Assembly: GCF_000427785.1 (NCBI RefSeq)
Contig: NZ_ATYR01000005.1
Span: 147,538 to 211,537, forward strand
DNA from: Massilia alkalitolerans DSM 17462
GTDB taxonomy: Bacteria > Pseudomonadota > Gammaproteobacteria > Burkholderiales > Burkholderiaceae_D
DNA length: 64,000 nt
Direction of reading: 5' to 3'
Of this stretch, positions 10,042-22,439 are shown one piece after another; positions within the stretch are counted from its first letter, which is position 1, and every line of letters starts with the position of its first letter. The translations under genes and the position numbers were made by a program. The notes under the pieces were generated by a model. It worked only from the letters and a program-made list of their open reading frames with translations, did no database searches and was not told where the DNA came from.

Positions 10042-10710
10042 TCAAACTTTTGGGTGCGCATACCACGCCAACACCTGTTCGACCGCTTCCGCAGCCGACA
10101 TGTTCGAGGTATCGAGCTGGTAGGCATCCGCTGCCGGGACCAGGGGAGCGATGGCGCGCTTGGTGTCGCGCTCGTCTCGTTCCTTCAAATCCTTCAGCAG
10201 ATCGTCCATACTAGCAGAAAATCCTTTGTCAATCAATTGCTTATACCGGCGTTGCGCACGTGCCTCGACGCTTGCGGTCAAGAACACTTTTAATTTCGCG
10301 CCGGGAAAGATCACCGTGCCCATATCGCGTCCGTCGGCCACCAGGCCGGGCGTCTCGCGAAAGCCCAATTGCAGGCCATACAAGGCCTGGCGTACGGTCG
10401 GCAGCGCGGCGATCTTCGATGCCATGTTGCCAACCTCTTCCGCCCGGATCGCCCCGGTGACGTTCTCGTTGTTCAGGAAGATGTCGCCGCCGACGAAGCG
10501 CGCCGGCAGGTGTTCGGCCAGCTTGGCGATGCCGTGCTCGTCGCGCAGCTCGAGGCCGCGGCGGATCGCCTGCAGCGCCGTCAGGCGGTACAGGGCGCCC
10601 GAGTCGAGCAGGTGGAAGCCGAGGCGCTCGGCGACCTTGGCGGCAACGGTGCCCTTGCCGGAAGCGGTCGGGCCGTCGATGGCGATGACGGGAATGGGAT
10701 TATTTGGCAT
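10042..10710 (-). CDS. cmk: cytidylate kinase
   Basis: The 222-residue protein has the P-loop [17 protein letters not shown] at residues 9-25, LLDSGALYR for the nucleotide-binding region, the [20 protein letters not shown] segment of CMP kinases, and [14 protein letters not shown], the lid/CMP-contact helix. It converts CMP or dCMP to the diphosphate with ATP. It stands between aroA and rpsA, the order known from many proteobacteria. The gap to rpsA holds a dispersed repeat, so rpsA probably also has a promoter of its own. Confidence 0.97.
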   Translation of the reverse strand: MPNNPIPVIAIDGPTASGKGTVAAKVAERLGFHLLDSGALYRLTALQAIRRGLELRDEHGIAKLAEHLPARFVGGDIFLNNENVTGAIRAEEVGNMASKIAALPTVRQALYGLQLGFRETPGLVADGRDMGTVIFPGAKLKVFLTASVEARAQRRYKQLIDKGFSASMDDLLKDLKERDERDTKRAIAPLVPAADAYQLDTSNMSAAEAVEQVLAWYAHPKV

Positions 10711-10774
10711 GTGATGCTCGCGGGGGTAAAACGGTCCAGTTGGCTATTCTACTGGGTCCCCCGCGCGACCGTGT

Positions 10775-12106
10775 TCAAAACAGTTCGTTCTTCGCAATGC
10801 CGGCGAAGGCCTCGAAGTATTCCGGGAAGGTCTTGGCGACGCATTTCGGGTCGTTGATGCGCATCGCGTTGCCGCGCCGCGCCTTGCCGTCGAGCGAGGC
10901 CAGCGAGAAGCACATCGCCATCCGGTGGTCGTCGTAGGTGTCGATGGTGGCGGGCTTGAGCTGCTCCGGCGGGGTGATGCGGATGTAGTCCGGCCCCTCC
11001 TCCACCTCGGCGCCGACCTTGCGCAATTCCGTCGCCATCGCGGCCAGGCGGTCGGTTTCCTTCACGCGCCAGCTGGCGATGTTGCGCAGGGTGCTCGGGC
11101 CGTCCGCGTACAGCGCGGCCACGGCGATGGTCATGGCGGCATCCGGGATGTGGTTGAAGTCGGCGTCGATCGCTTTCAACACGCCGTTCGAGCGGGCTTC
11201 GATCCAGTTCTCGCCACGCGTAATGATGGCGCCCATGCGCTCGAGCGCGTCGGCGAAGCGCACGTCGCCCTGGATGCTGTTCTCGCCCACGCCTTCGACC
11301 CGCACCGGGCCGCCGGCGATGGCGCCGGCCGCCAGGAAGTAGGAGGCCGAGGAGGCATCGCCCTCGACGTGGATGCTGCCGGGCGACTGGTAGCGCTGGC
11401 CCGGATGTACGGTAAACGAGGCCCAGCCATTCTGCTCGACCGTCACGCCGAAGCGGCGCATCAGGTTCAGGGTGATCTCGATATAGGGCTTGGAGATCAG
11501 CTCGCCGATCACGTCGATCGACACCGCATGGGTGGTCGCCATCAGGGGCGCGGCCATCAGGAGCGCGGTCAGGAACTGGCTCGACACGTTGCCGCGCACC
11601 GCCATGCGGTTGGCGTGAATATGGCCGCGGCGGATGCGCAGCGGCGGGAAGCCCTGCTCGCCCGTGTACTCGATCTGGGCGCCGACCTCGTTCAGCGCAT
11701 CGACCAGGTCGCCGATCGGGCGCTCGTGCATGCGCGAGACGCCGTGCAGGGTGTAGTCGCCGCCGATCACGGCCAGCGCGGCCGTCAACGGACGGATCGC
11801 GGTGCCGGCATTGCCCATGAAGAGGTCGGCCTCGTGGACCGGCAGCACGCCGGCCTGGCCGTGCACGACCACGGTGCGCTCGTCGACTTCGTCCCACTGG
11901 ATGCCCAGCGAGCGCAGCGCGCCCAGCATCACCATGGTGTCGTCCGAGGCCAGCGGGTCGTGGATGGTGGTGGTGCCCTCGGACAGCGCTGCCAGCAGCA
12001 GCGTGCGGTTCGAGATGCTCTTGGAACCCGGCAGGCGCACGCTTCCAGCCACGTGGATCACGGGTTCGAGGTCAATGTGCTGCGGGTAGTGTTTAGACTG
12101 CGTCAT
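10775..12106 (-). CDS. aroA: 3-phosphoshikimate 1-carboxyvinyltransferase (EPSP synthase)
   Basis: The start [20 protein letters not shown] is set at 12106, where its ATG overlaps the tyrA stop as ATGA. The 443-residue protein has [20 protein letters not shown] at the shikimate-3-phosphate site, [20 protein letters not shown] with the phosphoenolpyruvate loop, and [15 protein letters not shown] in the second domain. It makes EPSP on the way to chorismate. The motif [10 protein letters not shown] has the Gly-Thr-Pro positions of the glyphosate-sensitive class I enzyme. In pseudomonads aroA is fused to tyrA; here they are separate but overlap by four bases, so translation is probably coupled. 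Confidence 0.96.
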   Translation of the reverse strand: MTQSKHYPQHIDLEPVIHVAGSVRLPGSKSISNRTLLLAALSEGTTTIHDPLASDDTMVMLGALRSLGIQWDEVDERTVVVHGQAGVLPVHEADLFMGNAGTAIRPLTAALAVIGGDYTLHGVSRMHERPIGDLVDALNEVGAQIEYTGEQGFPPLRIRRGHIHANRMAVRGNVSSQFLTALLMAAPLMATTHAVSIDVIGELISKPYIEITLNLMRRFGVTVEQNGWASFTVHPGQRYQSPGSIHVEGDASSASYFLAAGAIAGGPVRVEGVGENSIQGDVRFADALERMGAIITRGENWIEARSNGVLKAIDADFNHIPDAAMTIAVAALYADGPSTLRNIASWRVKETDRLAAMATELRKVGAEVEEGPDYIRITPPEQLKPATIDTYDDHRMAMCFSLASLDGKARRGNAMRINDPKCVAKTFPEYFEAFAGIAKNELF

Positions 12107-13008
12107 TCTATGTCCTGGTTTTGCGGGGGCGGCGGCGAGCCGGCCTCGATCGCCTCGATCCATTCGCGCCGCGCGCGCTGCGCGTTGGCGAAAACGGTCT
12201 CGAGGCCGCGTCCGTCGGCGGCGGCGAGCGTCGCCCGCAATGAAGTCAATTGTGCCAGATATGCATCGAGCTCGGTGAGCAAGGCCTCGCGGTTGGCCAG
12301 GCTGATGTCGCGCCACATCTCGGGCGAGGAGCCGGCGATCCGGGTGAAGTCGCGAAAGCCACTGGCGGCGTATTGGAACAGCAGGCTGGCGTGCGGCTTG
12401 GCGGCGATGTCGTCCACCAGCGCATAGGCCAGCAGGTGCGGCAGGTGGCTGACGGCGGCGAACACGCGGTCATGGTCCTGGGGGCTCAGGGTATGGATGA
12501 GCGCACCGCAGTGGCGCCAGGCGCTGGCCACGCGCTCGACGTCGCCTGGAGCGTTTTCCGGCAGCGGCGTGAGCACGGTCTTCTTGCCGCGGTAGAGCTC
12601 CGCGCGGGCCGCATCCGGACCGTTGGACTCGCTGCCGGCAATCGGGTGGCCGGGCACGAACTGCCTGATGCGCTCGCCCAGCGCCGCACGCGCGCTGGCG
12701 ACCACGTCGCATTTGGTGCTGCCGGCATCGGTGACGACGGTGTGCGGCTCCAGATACGGCAGCAGCGAAGCGAGGATCGCCCCGGTCTGCCCGACCGGCG
12801 CGGCCAGCAGCACCAGGTCGGCGCCGCGCATCGCCTGCTGCGGGGTTTCAGAGACCTCGTCGACGATGCCCAGCGCGAGCGCGCGCGCCATCGCGGCCGG
12901 CTCACGGCCGAGGCCCGCCACGCTGCGTACCACGCCAGCCTGCTTGAGCGCCAGCGCGAAGGAACCGCCGATCAGGCCGACGCCGACGACGACGAGCCGG
13001 TCGATCAT
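12103..13008 (-). CDS. tyrA: prephenate/arogenate dehydrogenase
   Basis: The start [20 protein letters not shown] at 13008 overlaps the hisC stop (TGATG); an upstream extension lies wholly inside hisC. The 301-residue protein has the Rossmann motif GVGLIGGS at residues 8-15, [17 protein letters not shown], and the helical domain histidine region [17 protein letters not shown]. It oxidatively decarboxylates prephenate or arogenate on the tyrosine branch. There is no chorismate mutase part (that is in pheA) and no ACT domain, so regulation by tyrosine may be weak or use the active site. The C-terminus is Pro-rich ([14 protein letters not shown]) and its stop overlaps aroA. Confidence 0.93.
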   Translation of the reverse strand: MIDRLVVVGVGLIGGSFALALKQAGVVRSVAGLGREPAAMARALALGIVDEVSETPQQAMRGADLVLLAAPVGQTGAILASLLPYLEPHTVVTDAGSTKCDVVASARAALGERIRQFVPGHPIAGSESNGPDAARAELYRGKKTVLTPLPENAPGDVERVASAWRHCGALIHTLSPQDHDRVFAAVSHLPHLLAYALVDDIAAKPHASLLFQYAASGFRDFTRIAGSSPEMWRDISLANREALLTELDAYLAQLTSLRATLAAADGRGLETVFANAQRARREWIEAIEAGSPPPPQNQDIE

Positions 13009-14111
13009 CAGCCGAGAACCTTCCTGAGCGCTGCAATGAAGGCGGCATTCTCTTCCGGCAGGCCGATCGAGATGCGCAGCCACTGGGGCAGGCCGTAGTT
13101 GCCGACCGGGCGCACGATCACGCCCTGCTTGAGCAGCGCCAGGTTGACGCGGGCGCCGGCCTGGTCGTCGCCGCCGACCTTTACCAGCACGAAGTTGCCG
13201 AACGAGGGGACGTACTGCAGGCCGAGTTCATCGAAAGCGGCGGTCAACTGCTTGTAACCTTCCGCGTTATTGCGCGCCCCCTTCTCCAGGAATTCCTTGT
13301 CGTTCAGCGCGGCGATCGCAGCGGCCTGCGCCAGCGAATTGACGTTGAAGGGCTGGCGGATGCGGTTCATCAGGTCGGTGACTGCCGGCTGGGCGATGGC
13401 GAAGCCGACGCGCAGGCCGGCCAGGCCGTAGGCCTTGGAGAAGGTGCGCGAGACGATCAGGTTCGGGTACTTGCGCACCCACTGGCTCGATTCGAACTGG
13501 TGCTCCGGCGCCAGGTATTCGTTGTAGGCCTCGTCCAGCACCACGACCACATTACCCGGCACTTTCTGCAGGAAGGCTTCGATCTCGGCTGCCGGGATGA
13601 AGGTGCCGGTCGGGTTGTTCGGGTTGGCCACAAAGACCAGGCGGGTATCAGGCTCGATGGCGGCCGCCATCGCGTCGAGGTCGTGACCGTAGTCCTTGGC
13701 CGCGACCACGATGGCGCGCCCGCCCACGCCTTGCGTGGCCAGCGCGTACACGGCGAACGAGTACTGCGCATATACGACCGATTCGCCCTTCTGCACGAAG
13801 GCGTGCGCGGCGATCTCCAGGATGTCGTTGCTGCCGTTGCCCAGGGTGATCCAGTCGGCCGGGACATCGTAGCGTGCGGACAAGGCAGCCTTCAGTTCGA
13901 AGCCGTTGGCGTCCGGGTAGCGGCCGAGGTCGGCGGCAGCCTGCGCCATCGCGGCGCGGCTCGATTCCGGGATACCGAAGGGGTTCTCATTGGAGGCGAG
14001 CTTGACGATCTTGGCTTCATCGAGGCCGAACTCGCGGGCGACTTCAGCGATGGGTTTGCCGGCCTGGTAAGGGGCGATGGCGCGGACGTAATCTGGACCG
14101 AATTGCGACAT
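13008..14111 (-). CDS. hisC: histidinol-phosphate/aromatic aminotransferase
   Basis: The 367-residue PLP enzyme belongs to the HisC family of fold-type I aminotransferases. Visible motifs are KLASNENPFGIPESS near the N-terminus, LGNGSNDILEI, VFVANPNNPTGT, DEAYNEYL and SRTFSKAYGLAGLRVGFAI, whose lysine forms the Schiff base with PLP. It lies between pheA and tyrA with one-base overlap to tyrA. By that position it probably transaminates prephenate or the aromatic keto acids in phenylalanine and tyrosine synthesis, in addition to or instead of histidinol phosphate. This role is inferred from context; homologues in the same position are annotated hisC or hisC2. Confidence 0.92.
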   Translation of the reverse strand: MSQFGPDYVRAIAPYQAGKPIAEVAREFGLDEAKIVKLASNENPFGIPESSRAAMAQAAADLGRYPDANGFELKAALSARYDVPADWITLGNGSNDILEIAAHAFVQKGESVVYAQYSFAVYALATQGVGGRAIVVAAKDYGHDLDAMAAAIEPDTRLVFVANPNNPTGTFIPAAEIEAFLQKVPGNVVVVLDEAYNEYLAPEHQFESSQWVRKYPNLIVSRTFSKAYGLAGLRVGFAIAQPAVTDLMNRIRQPFNVNSLAQAAAIAALNDKEFLEKGARNNAEGYKQLTAAFDELGLQYVPSFGNFVLVKVGGDDQAGARVNLALLKQGVIVRPVGNYGLPQWLRISIGLPEENAAFIAALRKVLG

Positions 14112-14135
14112 GGGATTCTCGAATAAAAATGGAAA

Positions 14136-15206
14136 TTAAAGACTCTGCGGGTAAGAGCCGAGCACTTTGAAGAACGCGGCGTTGTCCTTCAGCTCGTCGA
14201 GGGCGCGGGCGACGGCGGCGTCGCGCACGTGGCCTTCGATGTCGACATAGAAGTAGTACTCCCAGGTGCCGATGCGCGCCGGGCGCGATTCAAAACGCGT
14301 CATCGACACGCCATGCTTGGCGAGCGGGGCCAGCAGGTTGTAGACGGCGCCCGCCTTGTTCGGCACGGCCAGCACGATGGCGGTATGGTCGCGGCCGGAC
14401 GGGCCGGTTTCCAGGCTGCCGATCACGGCGAAGCGGGTGCGGTTGTGCGGGTCGTCCTGGATGTGGGCCTGCACCACGCCGAGCTGGTACTGTTCGCCCG
14501 CCATCTCGCTGGCAATCGCCGCCACGGTCGGGTCCTGGCTGGCCAGGATCGCCGCTTCCGCGTTGGATGCCACGGCGCGGCGCTCGACGCCGGGATGGTG
14601 CAGGTTGAGCCAGACCTGGCACTGGGCCAGGGCCTGCGAATGGGCGCACACGACGGTGACGCCCTCCATGCTGCCGGTCCTGGTCATCAGGCTGTGGTGG
14701 ACCGGGATCGAGATCTCGCCGCTGATGACGGTGGTGGTGGCCAGCATCAGGTCGAGGGTGCGGTTGATCGCGCCCTCGGACGAGTTCTCGACCGGCACCA
14801 CGCCGAAGTCGGCGGTGCCGGCCTCGGTGGCGCGGAATACCTCGTCGATCGACACGCAGGGCAGCGTCTCGATGGCGCTGCCGAACTGCTGGTACACGGC
14901 CTGCTCGCTGAAGGTGCCCGCGGGGCCGAGGTAGGCTACCGTCACGCGCTTTTCGAGCGCGCGGCAGGACGACATGATCTCGCGGAAGATGGTCTGGACG
15001 TCGCGGTCCTTCAGCGGGCCGGGATTGCGCTCGGCCACGCCGCGCAGCACCTGGGCTTCGCGTTCGGGACGGAACACCGGGGCGTTGGTTTCGGCCTTCA
15101 CGTGGCCGACTTCCTGGGCGATCTTGCCGCGCCGGCTCAGGAGTTCCAGGATTTGCGCGTCGATCGCGTCGATCTGCTCGCGCAGGGGGAGGAGTTTGTC
15201 ATTCAT
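14136..15206 (-). CDS. pheA: bifunctional chorismate mutase/prephenate dehydratase
   Basis: The 356-residue P-protein has an AroQ chorismate mutase domain (residues 1-90; LREQIDAIDAQILELLSRRG), a prephenate dehydratase domain (about 92-270; AYLGPAGTFSEQAVYQQFGS, PVENSSEGAINRTLD, TRFAVIG) and a C-terminal ACT domain (about 280-356) with ESRPARIGTWEYYFYVDIEG, the phenylalanine-binding ESRP motif. It turns chorismate into phenylpyruvate and is feedback-inhibited by phenylalanine in characterised relatives. The gene is 24 bases ahead of hisC. Between it and serC lies a 12-base-pair hairpin that could lower read-through. Confidence 0.97.
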   Translation of the reverse strand: MNDKLLPLREQIDAIDAQILELLSRRGKIAQEVGHVKAETNAPVFRPEREAQVLRGVAERNPGPLKDRDVQTIFREIMSSCRALEKRVTVAYLGPAGTFSEQAVYQQFGSAIETLPCVSIDEVFRATEAGTADFGVVPVENSSEGAINRTLDLMLATTTVISGEISIPVHHSLMTRTGSMEGVTVVCAHSQALAQCQVWLNLHHPGVERRAVASNAEAAILASQDPTVAAIASEMAGEQYQLGVVQAHIQDDPHNRTRFAVIGSLETGPSGRDHTAIVLAVPNKAGAVYNLLAPLAKHGVSMTRFESRPARIGTWEYYFYVDIEGHVRDAAVARALDELKDNAAFFKVLGSYPQSL

Positions 15207-15232
15207 CGTAAGCTCGTTATTTCAATCCGCAT

Positions 15233-15266
15233 GGCAATCCACGGGCGCATGCGTCCGTGGATTGCC
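15233..15266. promoter_or_regulatory. 12-bp inverted repeat between serC and pheA
   Basis: GGCAATCCACGG (15233-15244) is the exact reverse complement of 15255-15266, with CGCATGCG in the loop region. There is no T run, so a transcription attenuation, mRNA-processing or protein-binding role is possible but unproved. Confidence 0.55.
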
Positions 15267-15282
15267 GCACGGCGGTCGCGTG

Positions 15283-16380
15283 TTACCGCCCCGCGAATTC
15301 GTTCAAATAATCGACGAGGGCCTGCACACCCTCGAGCGGCATCGCGTTGTAGATCGATGCCCGCATGCCGCCGACGGACTTGTGGCCCTTCAGTTGCAGC
15401 AGCCCGCGCGCCTTCGCGCCGGCCAGGAATTTGTCGTTCAGGGATTCGTCGCGCAGGTAGAACGGTACGTTCATGCGCGAGCGGTATTCGGGCGCGACGC
15501 GGTTCTGGTAGAAGTCGTCGGCGTCCAGCGCCTCGTACAACAGGCGCGCTTTCTCGATATTACGCTGTTCCATCGCCGCGACGCCACCCTGCTGCTTGAG
15601 GTGGGCGAACACCAGGCCCGCGATGTAGATCGCGTAGGTCGGCGGCGTGTTGAACATGGAGTCGTGCTCGGCCACAGTGCGCCAGTGGAAGGCCGAGGGG
15701 CAGATCGGCAGCGCGTCGTCCAGCAGGTCGTCGCGCACGATCACCAGGGTCAGCCCGGCCGGGCCGATGTTTTTCTGGGCGCCGGCGAAGATCACGCCGT
15801 ACTTCGACACGTCGATCTGGCGCGACAGGATGTGCGAGGACATGTCGGCCACGATCGGCACCTTTGGCAACGATTCGGGCACGAAGTTGTACTCGACGCC
15901 GTCGATGGTCTCGTTGGTGCAGATGTGCAGGTAGGCCGCGTGCGAGGTGAGGTTCCAGGTGTCCTGCGGCGGCACGCCGGTGAAGCCGTCCGCCTCGCTC
16001 GAGGCGGCGATGTTGACGTGAGCGTAGCGCTTGGCTTCCTTGATCGACTTGCCCGACCAGGAGCCGGTATGGACGAAATCGATCGTCGCCGGCTGCGGGC
16101 AGCAGCCGACCATGTTGAGCGGGATGATGGCGTTCTGGGCCAGCCCCCCGCCCTGCATGAACAGGATCTTGTAGTTGGCCGGCACCGCCAGCAGCTCGCG
16201 CAGGTCGCTTTCCGCCTGCTGGTAGATGGAGATGAATTCCGGACCGCGGTGGCTCATCTCCATCACCGACATGCCGCTGCCGTGCCAGTCGAGCATCTCG
16301 CTCGCTGCCTGCTGCAGCACTTCCTTCGGGAGGACGGCCGGGCCGGCCGAAAAATTGAATACCTGCGTGTGTTGCTCCAT
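15283..16380 (-). CDS. serC: phosphoserine aminotransferase
   Basis: The 365-residue protein starts [20 protein letters not shown], the typical SerC N-terminus, and carries [34 protein letters not shown], and [20 protein letters not shown], in which the lysine binds PLP. It makes 3-phosphoserine from phosphohydroxypyruvate and glutamate, and also acts in pyridoxine synthesis. The C-terminal [17 protein letters not shown] closes the substrate site. Position between gyrA and pheA is the conserved order in beta- and gammaproteobacteria. The neighbouring DUF2059 gene ends 21 bases upstream of its start. Confidence 0.97.
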   Translation of the reverse strand: MEQHTQVFNFSAGPAVLPKEVLQQAASEMLDWHGSGMSVMEMSHRGPEFISIYQQAESDLRELLAVPANYKILFMQGGGLAQNAIIPLNMVGCCPQPATIDFVHTGSWSGKSIKEAKRYAHVNIAASSEADGFTGVPPQDTWNLTSHAAYLHICTNETIDGVEYNFVPESLPKVPIVADMSSHILSRQIDVSKYGVIFAGAQKNIGPAGLTLVIVRDDLLDDALPICPSAFHWRTVAEHDSMFNTPPTYAIYIAGLVFAHLKQQGGVAAMEQRNIEKARLLYEALDADDFYQNRVAPEYRSRMNVPFYLRDESLNDKFLAGAKARGLLQLKGHKSVGGMRASIYNAMPLEGVQALVDYLNEFAGR

Positions 16381-16401
16381 CCGGCGGTCCTTTCTATGCG
16401 C

Positions 16402-16950
16402 TTACGGTTTCTGTACGTCCTGGGCCATGTCCTGCATCAGCTTGGCGACGCGCGGCATCATCACGCGCTGCGCGGCCGCCATGCCCTCGGTCGCCAGCTT
16501 CGGCGTGAGCGTCATCATCTTGCGGCCCACCGGGCTCTGGTAGAACGCGGTCAGTTGCTTGATCTCGGCGACCGTGTAGTTGTTGGCGTACAGCGGCACC
16601 ATTTCGTCGATCATCGCGTCGACCAGGGCCGGATCGTTGAAGATCTTCGCCAGCGACTGGGTCATGTGCGGAAGCGACTGTTCGACCTTGGCCATGGCTT
16701 CCTGCTTCTGCTGCGCGTCGAGCTTGGGGTCGGCCTGGATCATGCCGCCCAGCTGCTGGCGCATCATGGCCGGCATGGCCTGCTGCATCTGCGCGTACAT
16801 GGCGTTCATGTTCTTGCGCATCTCCATGGCATTGAACATGGCCTTGACGGCGGTGGTCGCCTGCGGATCGACGCCTGGCGCAGCCAGCGCGAACGAGGGA
16901 AAGGCCGCGAACGTGGCGGCAGCGGACAGGGCAAGGACGAATTTTTTCAT
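16402..16950 (-). CDS. exported DUF2059 protein
   Basis: The 182-residue product has a signal peptide (MKKFVLALSAAATFAAFPSF, cleavage after ALA). The mature part is helical, Met/Gln-rich (NAMEMRKNMNAMYAQMQQAM) and ends in a DUF2059 domain with NNYTVAEIKQLTAFYQSPVG and RKMMTLTPKLA. Members are periplasmic and their function is not established. Genes of this family are often found between gyrA and serC in Burkholderiales, suggesting a retained but possibly unrelated passenger. A terminator after gyrA separates it from that gene, and the 50-odd bases upstream should hold its promoter or read-through signal. Confidence 0.85.
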   Translation of the reverse strand: MKKFVLALSAAATFAAFPSFALAAPGVDPQATTAVKAMFNAMEMRKNMNAMYAQMQQAMPAMMRQQLGGMIQADPKLDAQQKQEAMAKVEQSLPHMTQSLAKIFNDPALVDAMIDEMVPLYANNYTVAEIKQLTAFYQSPVGRKMMTLTPKLATEGMAAAQRVMMPRVAKLMQDMAQDVQKP

Positions 16951-16993
16951 TGTTGTAGGTGTCTCGGGTTGCTGCGCCGGCCAGCCCGGCGCG

Positions 16994-17020
16994 AAAAAAA
17001 GGGCCGCGTCAACGCGGCCC
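16994..17020 (-). terminator. rho-independent terminator after gyrA
   Basis: GGGCCGCG (17001-17008) pairs with CGCGGCCC (17013-17020) around a four-base loop; in the gyrA direction seven T residues follow. It begins only six bases past the gyrA stop. Confidence 0.88.
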
Positions 17021-17026
17021 TTCGGC

Positions 17027-19642
<2,616 letters not shown>

Positions 19643-19992
19643 TGGGCGGGTCGACTGCTTTCAGGCTAATGGTTATTGACTGCAACGGATGATTCTACCA
19701 TGCGAGGGTTAGCGTCAGCACAATTCCGTTTTCCCGCCATGACAGTTCAACGATTGTCGAGGCCAGCCCAGCACGCTTGACCAAATGTTGCGCTTAAACA
19801 ACGTTGGTAAAAATATGCATCAAGTTTGATTTAGGTGCAGTCGTGCGTTTTTGGTGCATGTGGCAAAATGGACAGGAAATTAATTGATTGTTTCATAATG
19901 CGAAACTGGCCCCTTCCCCGGACGTGTTAGTATCTTGACCATAACGCCCCGCTGAGTTTCGCAAGGCATTTATCCCCGAAAGGAAAAAGAAC
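19643..19992. promoter_or_regulatory. divergent intergenic region between gyrA and the OmpA-family gene
   Basis: This 350-base AT-richer stretch has no gene. It must hold the gyrA promoter (leftward) and the promoter for the OmpA-family gene (rightward). A possible rightward pair is TTGCGC (about 19788) and AAATAT after a 17-base gap, and a CATAAT box lies near 19895; neither is strong. A GGA-containing ribosome site (AAAGGAAAAAGAAC) precedes ATG 19993. No operator is evident. Confidence 0.4.
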
Positions 19993-20706
19993 ATGAATAA
20001 ACTGGCAACCCTCATGCTCGCTGCTTCGGCTGCGATCGCGGGCAATGTTTACGCCCAAAGCGATGCGCCGTATGCACCGCTGACCACGGACATCCAGGCG
20101 CGTACCCCGTACAGCGCCTATGTGCAGGACAGCCGCGGCGTGATCGCCCGCAATCCTTTCGGCCTGTGCTGGCGCACCGGTTACTGGACCCCGGCAGACG
20201 CGGTCCCGGGCTGCGACGCGCCGCTGTGCGTGCCGCCAGAGAAGCTGGAAAACGGCAAGTGCGTCGCTCCGCCGCCACCGCCGCCGCCAGTGGTCGAGGC
20301 ACCTGCCCCGGCACCGACGCCGGCGCCGGTTCCGGTCCCGACCTCGGAAAAAGTGTCCTACTCGGCTGACGCCTTCTTCGACTTCGACAAGGCCGTCCTG
20401 AAGCCGGCCGGCAAGGCATCGCTCGACGAGCTGGTCTCGAAGCTGGGCGACATGAACCTGGAAGTCATCATCGCCGTCGGCCACACCGACTCGATCGGCA
20501 CCGATGCCTACAACCAGAAGCTGTCGATCCGCCGCGCCGAAGCCGTCAAGGCCTACCTGAAGGGCAAGGGCGTGGAAGAGAATCGCATCTACACCGAAGG
20601 CAAGGGCGAGAGCCAGCCTGAAGCCGACAACAAGACGTCGAGCGGCCGCGCCAAGAACCGCCGCGTGGAAATCGAAGTCGTCGGTACCCGTACCGTCAAC
20701 AAGTAA
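19993..20706 (+). CDS. ompA: OmpA-family outer-membrane/peptidoglycan-binding protein
   Basis: The 237-residue protein has a signal peptide ([20 protein letters not shown], cleavage after AQ), an N-terminal region of about 75 residues with two to three Cys ([22 protein letters not shown]), a Pro-rich linker of about 30 residues, and a C-terminal OmpA domain (about 118-230). The domain carries [17 protein letters not shown], the peptidoglycan-binding [20 protein letters not shown] and [12 protein letters not shown]. There is no eight-stranded barrel, so it is a periplasmic tether rather than a porin. This short form is the abundant OmpA of Oxalobacteraceae and Burkholderiaceae. It ends in a strong terminator. 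Confidence 0.9.
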   Translation: MNKLATLMLAASAAIAGNVYAQSDAPYAPLTTDIQARTPYSAYVQDSRGVIARNPFGLCWRTGYWTPADAVPGCDAPLCVPPEKLENGKCVAPPPPPPPVVEAPAPAPTPAPVPVPTSEKVSYSADAFFDFDKAVLKPAGKASLDELVSKLGDMNLEVIIAVGHTDSIGTDAYNQKLSIRRAEAVKAYLKGKGVEENRIYTEGKGESQPEADNKTSSGRAKNRRVEIEVVGTRTVNK

Positions 20707-20730
20707 TCCCTGGCGATTGCTTCAGGAAGA

Positions 20731-20756
20731 CCCCGCCCAGGCGGGGTTTTTTTTCG
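20731..20756 (+). terminator. rho-independent terminator after the OmpA-family gene
   Basis: CCCCGCC-CAG-GCGGGG stem followed by eight T residues and TCGTTTTT, about 25 bases past the stop. Confidence 0.92.
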
Positions 20757-20852
20757 TTTTTGGCAAACACGTGGCAGCGGCGTGAAAACCGCCCGTACAT
20801 ATTTTCCGTGCGGCACCCCGTGAGCTTCACCATTTCCAGTATTATCCCGAGT

Positions 20853-21554
20853 ATGAACACGAACGCAGACCCCTTAGAAATCCAGAAATTCAGCGAACTG
20901 GCCCACCGCTGGTGGGACCCTACGTCCGAATTCCGTCCGCTGCACGAAATCAATCCGCTGCGTCTCGAGTGGATCAATGCCCGCGCCCCGCTGCTGGGCA
21001 AGAAGGTGATCGACATCGGCTGCGGCGGCGGCGTGCTGTCCGAAGCCATGGCGCGCAAGGGCGCCAAGGTGACCGGCATCGACCTGTCGAAAAAGGCCCT
21101 GAAGGTCGCCGACCTGCACAGCTTGGAATCGGGCGTGGAAGTGCGCTACAAGCACATCTCCGCAGAAGAAATGGCGGCTGAGGAAGCGGGCCAGTTCGAC
21201 GTCGTCACCTGCATGGAAATGCTCGAGCACGTGCCGGACCCGGCCTCGATCGTGCAGGCAGCCAGCACTCTGGTGAAACCGGGCGGCCACGTGTTCTTCT
21301 CGACGCTCAACCGCAACCCGAAGTCCTACCTGTTCGCCGTCATCGGCGCGGAATACATCCTGCGCATGCTGCCACGCGGCACCCACGACTACGCCAAGTT
21401 CATCACGCCGGCCGAACTGTCGCAGTTCGCACGGCTGGCGGGCCTGCAGGTCGACGGCCTGAAAGGCCTGACCTACAATCCGCTCACCAAGATCTACTCG
21501 CTCAACAACGACACCGATGTGAATTACATGGTGGCGTGCAGCAAGCCGCTCTGA
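20853..21554 (+). CDS. ubiG: ubiquinone biosynthesis O-methyltransferase
   Basis: The start [20 protein letters not shown] at 20853 matches the UbiG N-terminus; upstream codons in the same frame belong to the leader. The 233-residue enzyme has [20 protein letters not shown], the SAM motif [30 protein letters not shown] and [17 protein letters not shown], all UbiG signatures. It performs both O-methylations in ubiquinone synthesis at the inner membrane surface. The phosphatase gene follows after 19 bases, the order usually seen in Burkholderiales and pseudomonads. Confidence 0.96.
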   Translation: MNTNADPLEIQKFSELAHRWWDPTSEFRPLHEINPLRLEWINARAPLLGKKVIDIGCGGGVLSEAMARKGAKVTGIDLSKKALKVADLHSLESGVEVRYKHISAEEMAAEEAGQFDVVTCMEMLEHVPDPASIVQAASTLVKPGGHVFFSTLNRNPKSYLFAVIGAEYILRMLPRGTHDYAKFITPAELSQFARLAGLQVDGLKGLTYNPLTKIYSLNNDTDVNYMVACSKPL

Positions 21555-21573
21555 ACCTCGCCCTGATTTTTAC

Positions 21574-22281
21574 ATGAGTCTCCCGACCGTCCTGCCGGCA
21601 CCGCGTGCCATCCTGTTCGACCTCGATGGCACGCTCGCCGACACCGCGCCCGACCTCGCGGCCGCCGTCAACTGGCTGCGCACAGAACGCGGCCTGCCGC
21701 CGACCCCGTATGCGGTGCTGCGTCCCACCGCGTCCGCCGGCGCGCGCGGGATGATCGGCGCCGCCTTCGGCCTGGCGCCGGGCGACGAGGGTTACGAGGA
21801 ACTGCGCCTGCAATGGTTCGACCGCTACCAGGAAACCATGGCCGTGCACAGCTCGCTGTTCGGTGGCGTGACCGAACTGCTGGTCGGGATCGAGGGGGCC
21901 GGCATGGCCTGGGGCATCGTCACCAACAAGCCGGCACGCTTCACCGATCCACTGCTTCCGCAGATCGGCCTGTCGCACGCCGGCTGCGTGGTGTCGGGCG
22001 ACACCACGGGCTTCCCGAAGCCCCACCCTGCCCCGCTGCTCGAAGGCGCCCGCCGCCTCGGCGTGGATCCGGAGCACTGCTGGTACGTCGGCGACGACAA
22101 GCGCGACGTCGAAGCCGGCCGCGCCGCCGGCATGGTGACGGTGGCCTGCAACTGGGGCTATTGCGGCGCCATCGAACCTTCTACCTGGGGCGCCGACTAC
22201 CTGCTCGACACCCCGACCGACCTGCTGCAGACCCTGCGCACCGTGGTGGAAACCGCACGCGCGGCCACGTCGGCGGCGTGA
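21574..22281 (+). CDS. gph: HAD phosphatase: phosphoglycolate phosphatase or MurNAc-6-P phosphatase (MupP)
   Basis: The 235-residue protein has HAD motif I FDLDGTLADT (nucleophile Asp17 by count from the start), motif II IVTNKP, motif III with FPKPHPAPLLEGA and motif IV WYVGDDKRDVEAGRAAG. The cap domain contains PTPYAVLRPTASAGARGMIG. Genes at this place are routinely annotated gph. In Pseudomonas the homologue right next to ubiG is MupP, which removes the phosphate from MurNAc-6-phosphate in peptidoglycan recycling (established there). Which role applies here cannot be read from the motifs; a NagZ-type hydrolase gene is 38 kb further on. Confidence 0.85.
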   Translation: MSLPTVLPAPRAILFDLDGTLADTAPDLAAAVNWLRTERGLPPTPYAVLRPTASAGARGMIGAAFGLAPGDEGYEELRLQWFDRYQETMAVHSSLFGGVTELLVGIEGAGMAWGIVTNKPARFTDPLLPQIGLSHAGCVVSGDTTGFPKPHPAPLLEGARRLGVDPEHCWYVGDDKRDVEAGRAAGMVTVACNWGYCGAIEPSTWGADYLLDTPTDLLQTLRTVVETARAATSAA

Positions 22282-22439
22282 TCTCCCAGAGCGAGCCCTC
22301 CGGCTCGCCGGAGTGCCGGCCACCGGAGCGCCGGCCGCTTACAAGTCTTTACGATTGATACAGGCTTCTGTCTAGTTCTGTGCCGGGCTCACCGGTAATC
22401 TACTCCCATACGACAACAACGTCTTTTACGGAGCAGAAC

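Noticed and set aside
22293..22340. GC-rich repeats after the ubiG-gph genes as terminator
   Set aside because: There are short inverted blocks (GCCGG/CCGGC) but no T run and no single strong stem.
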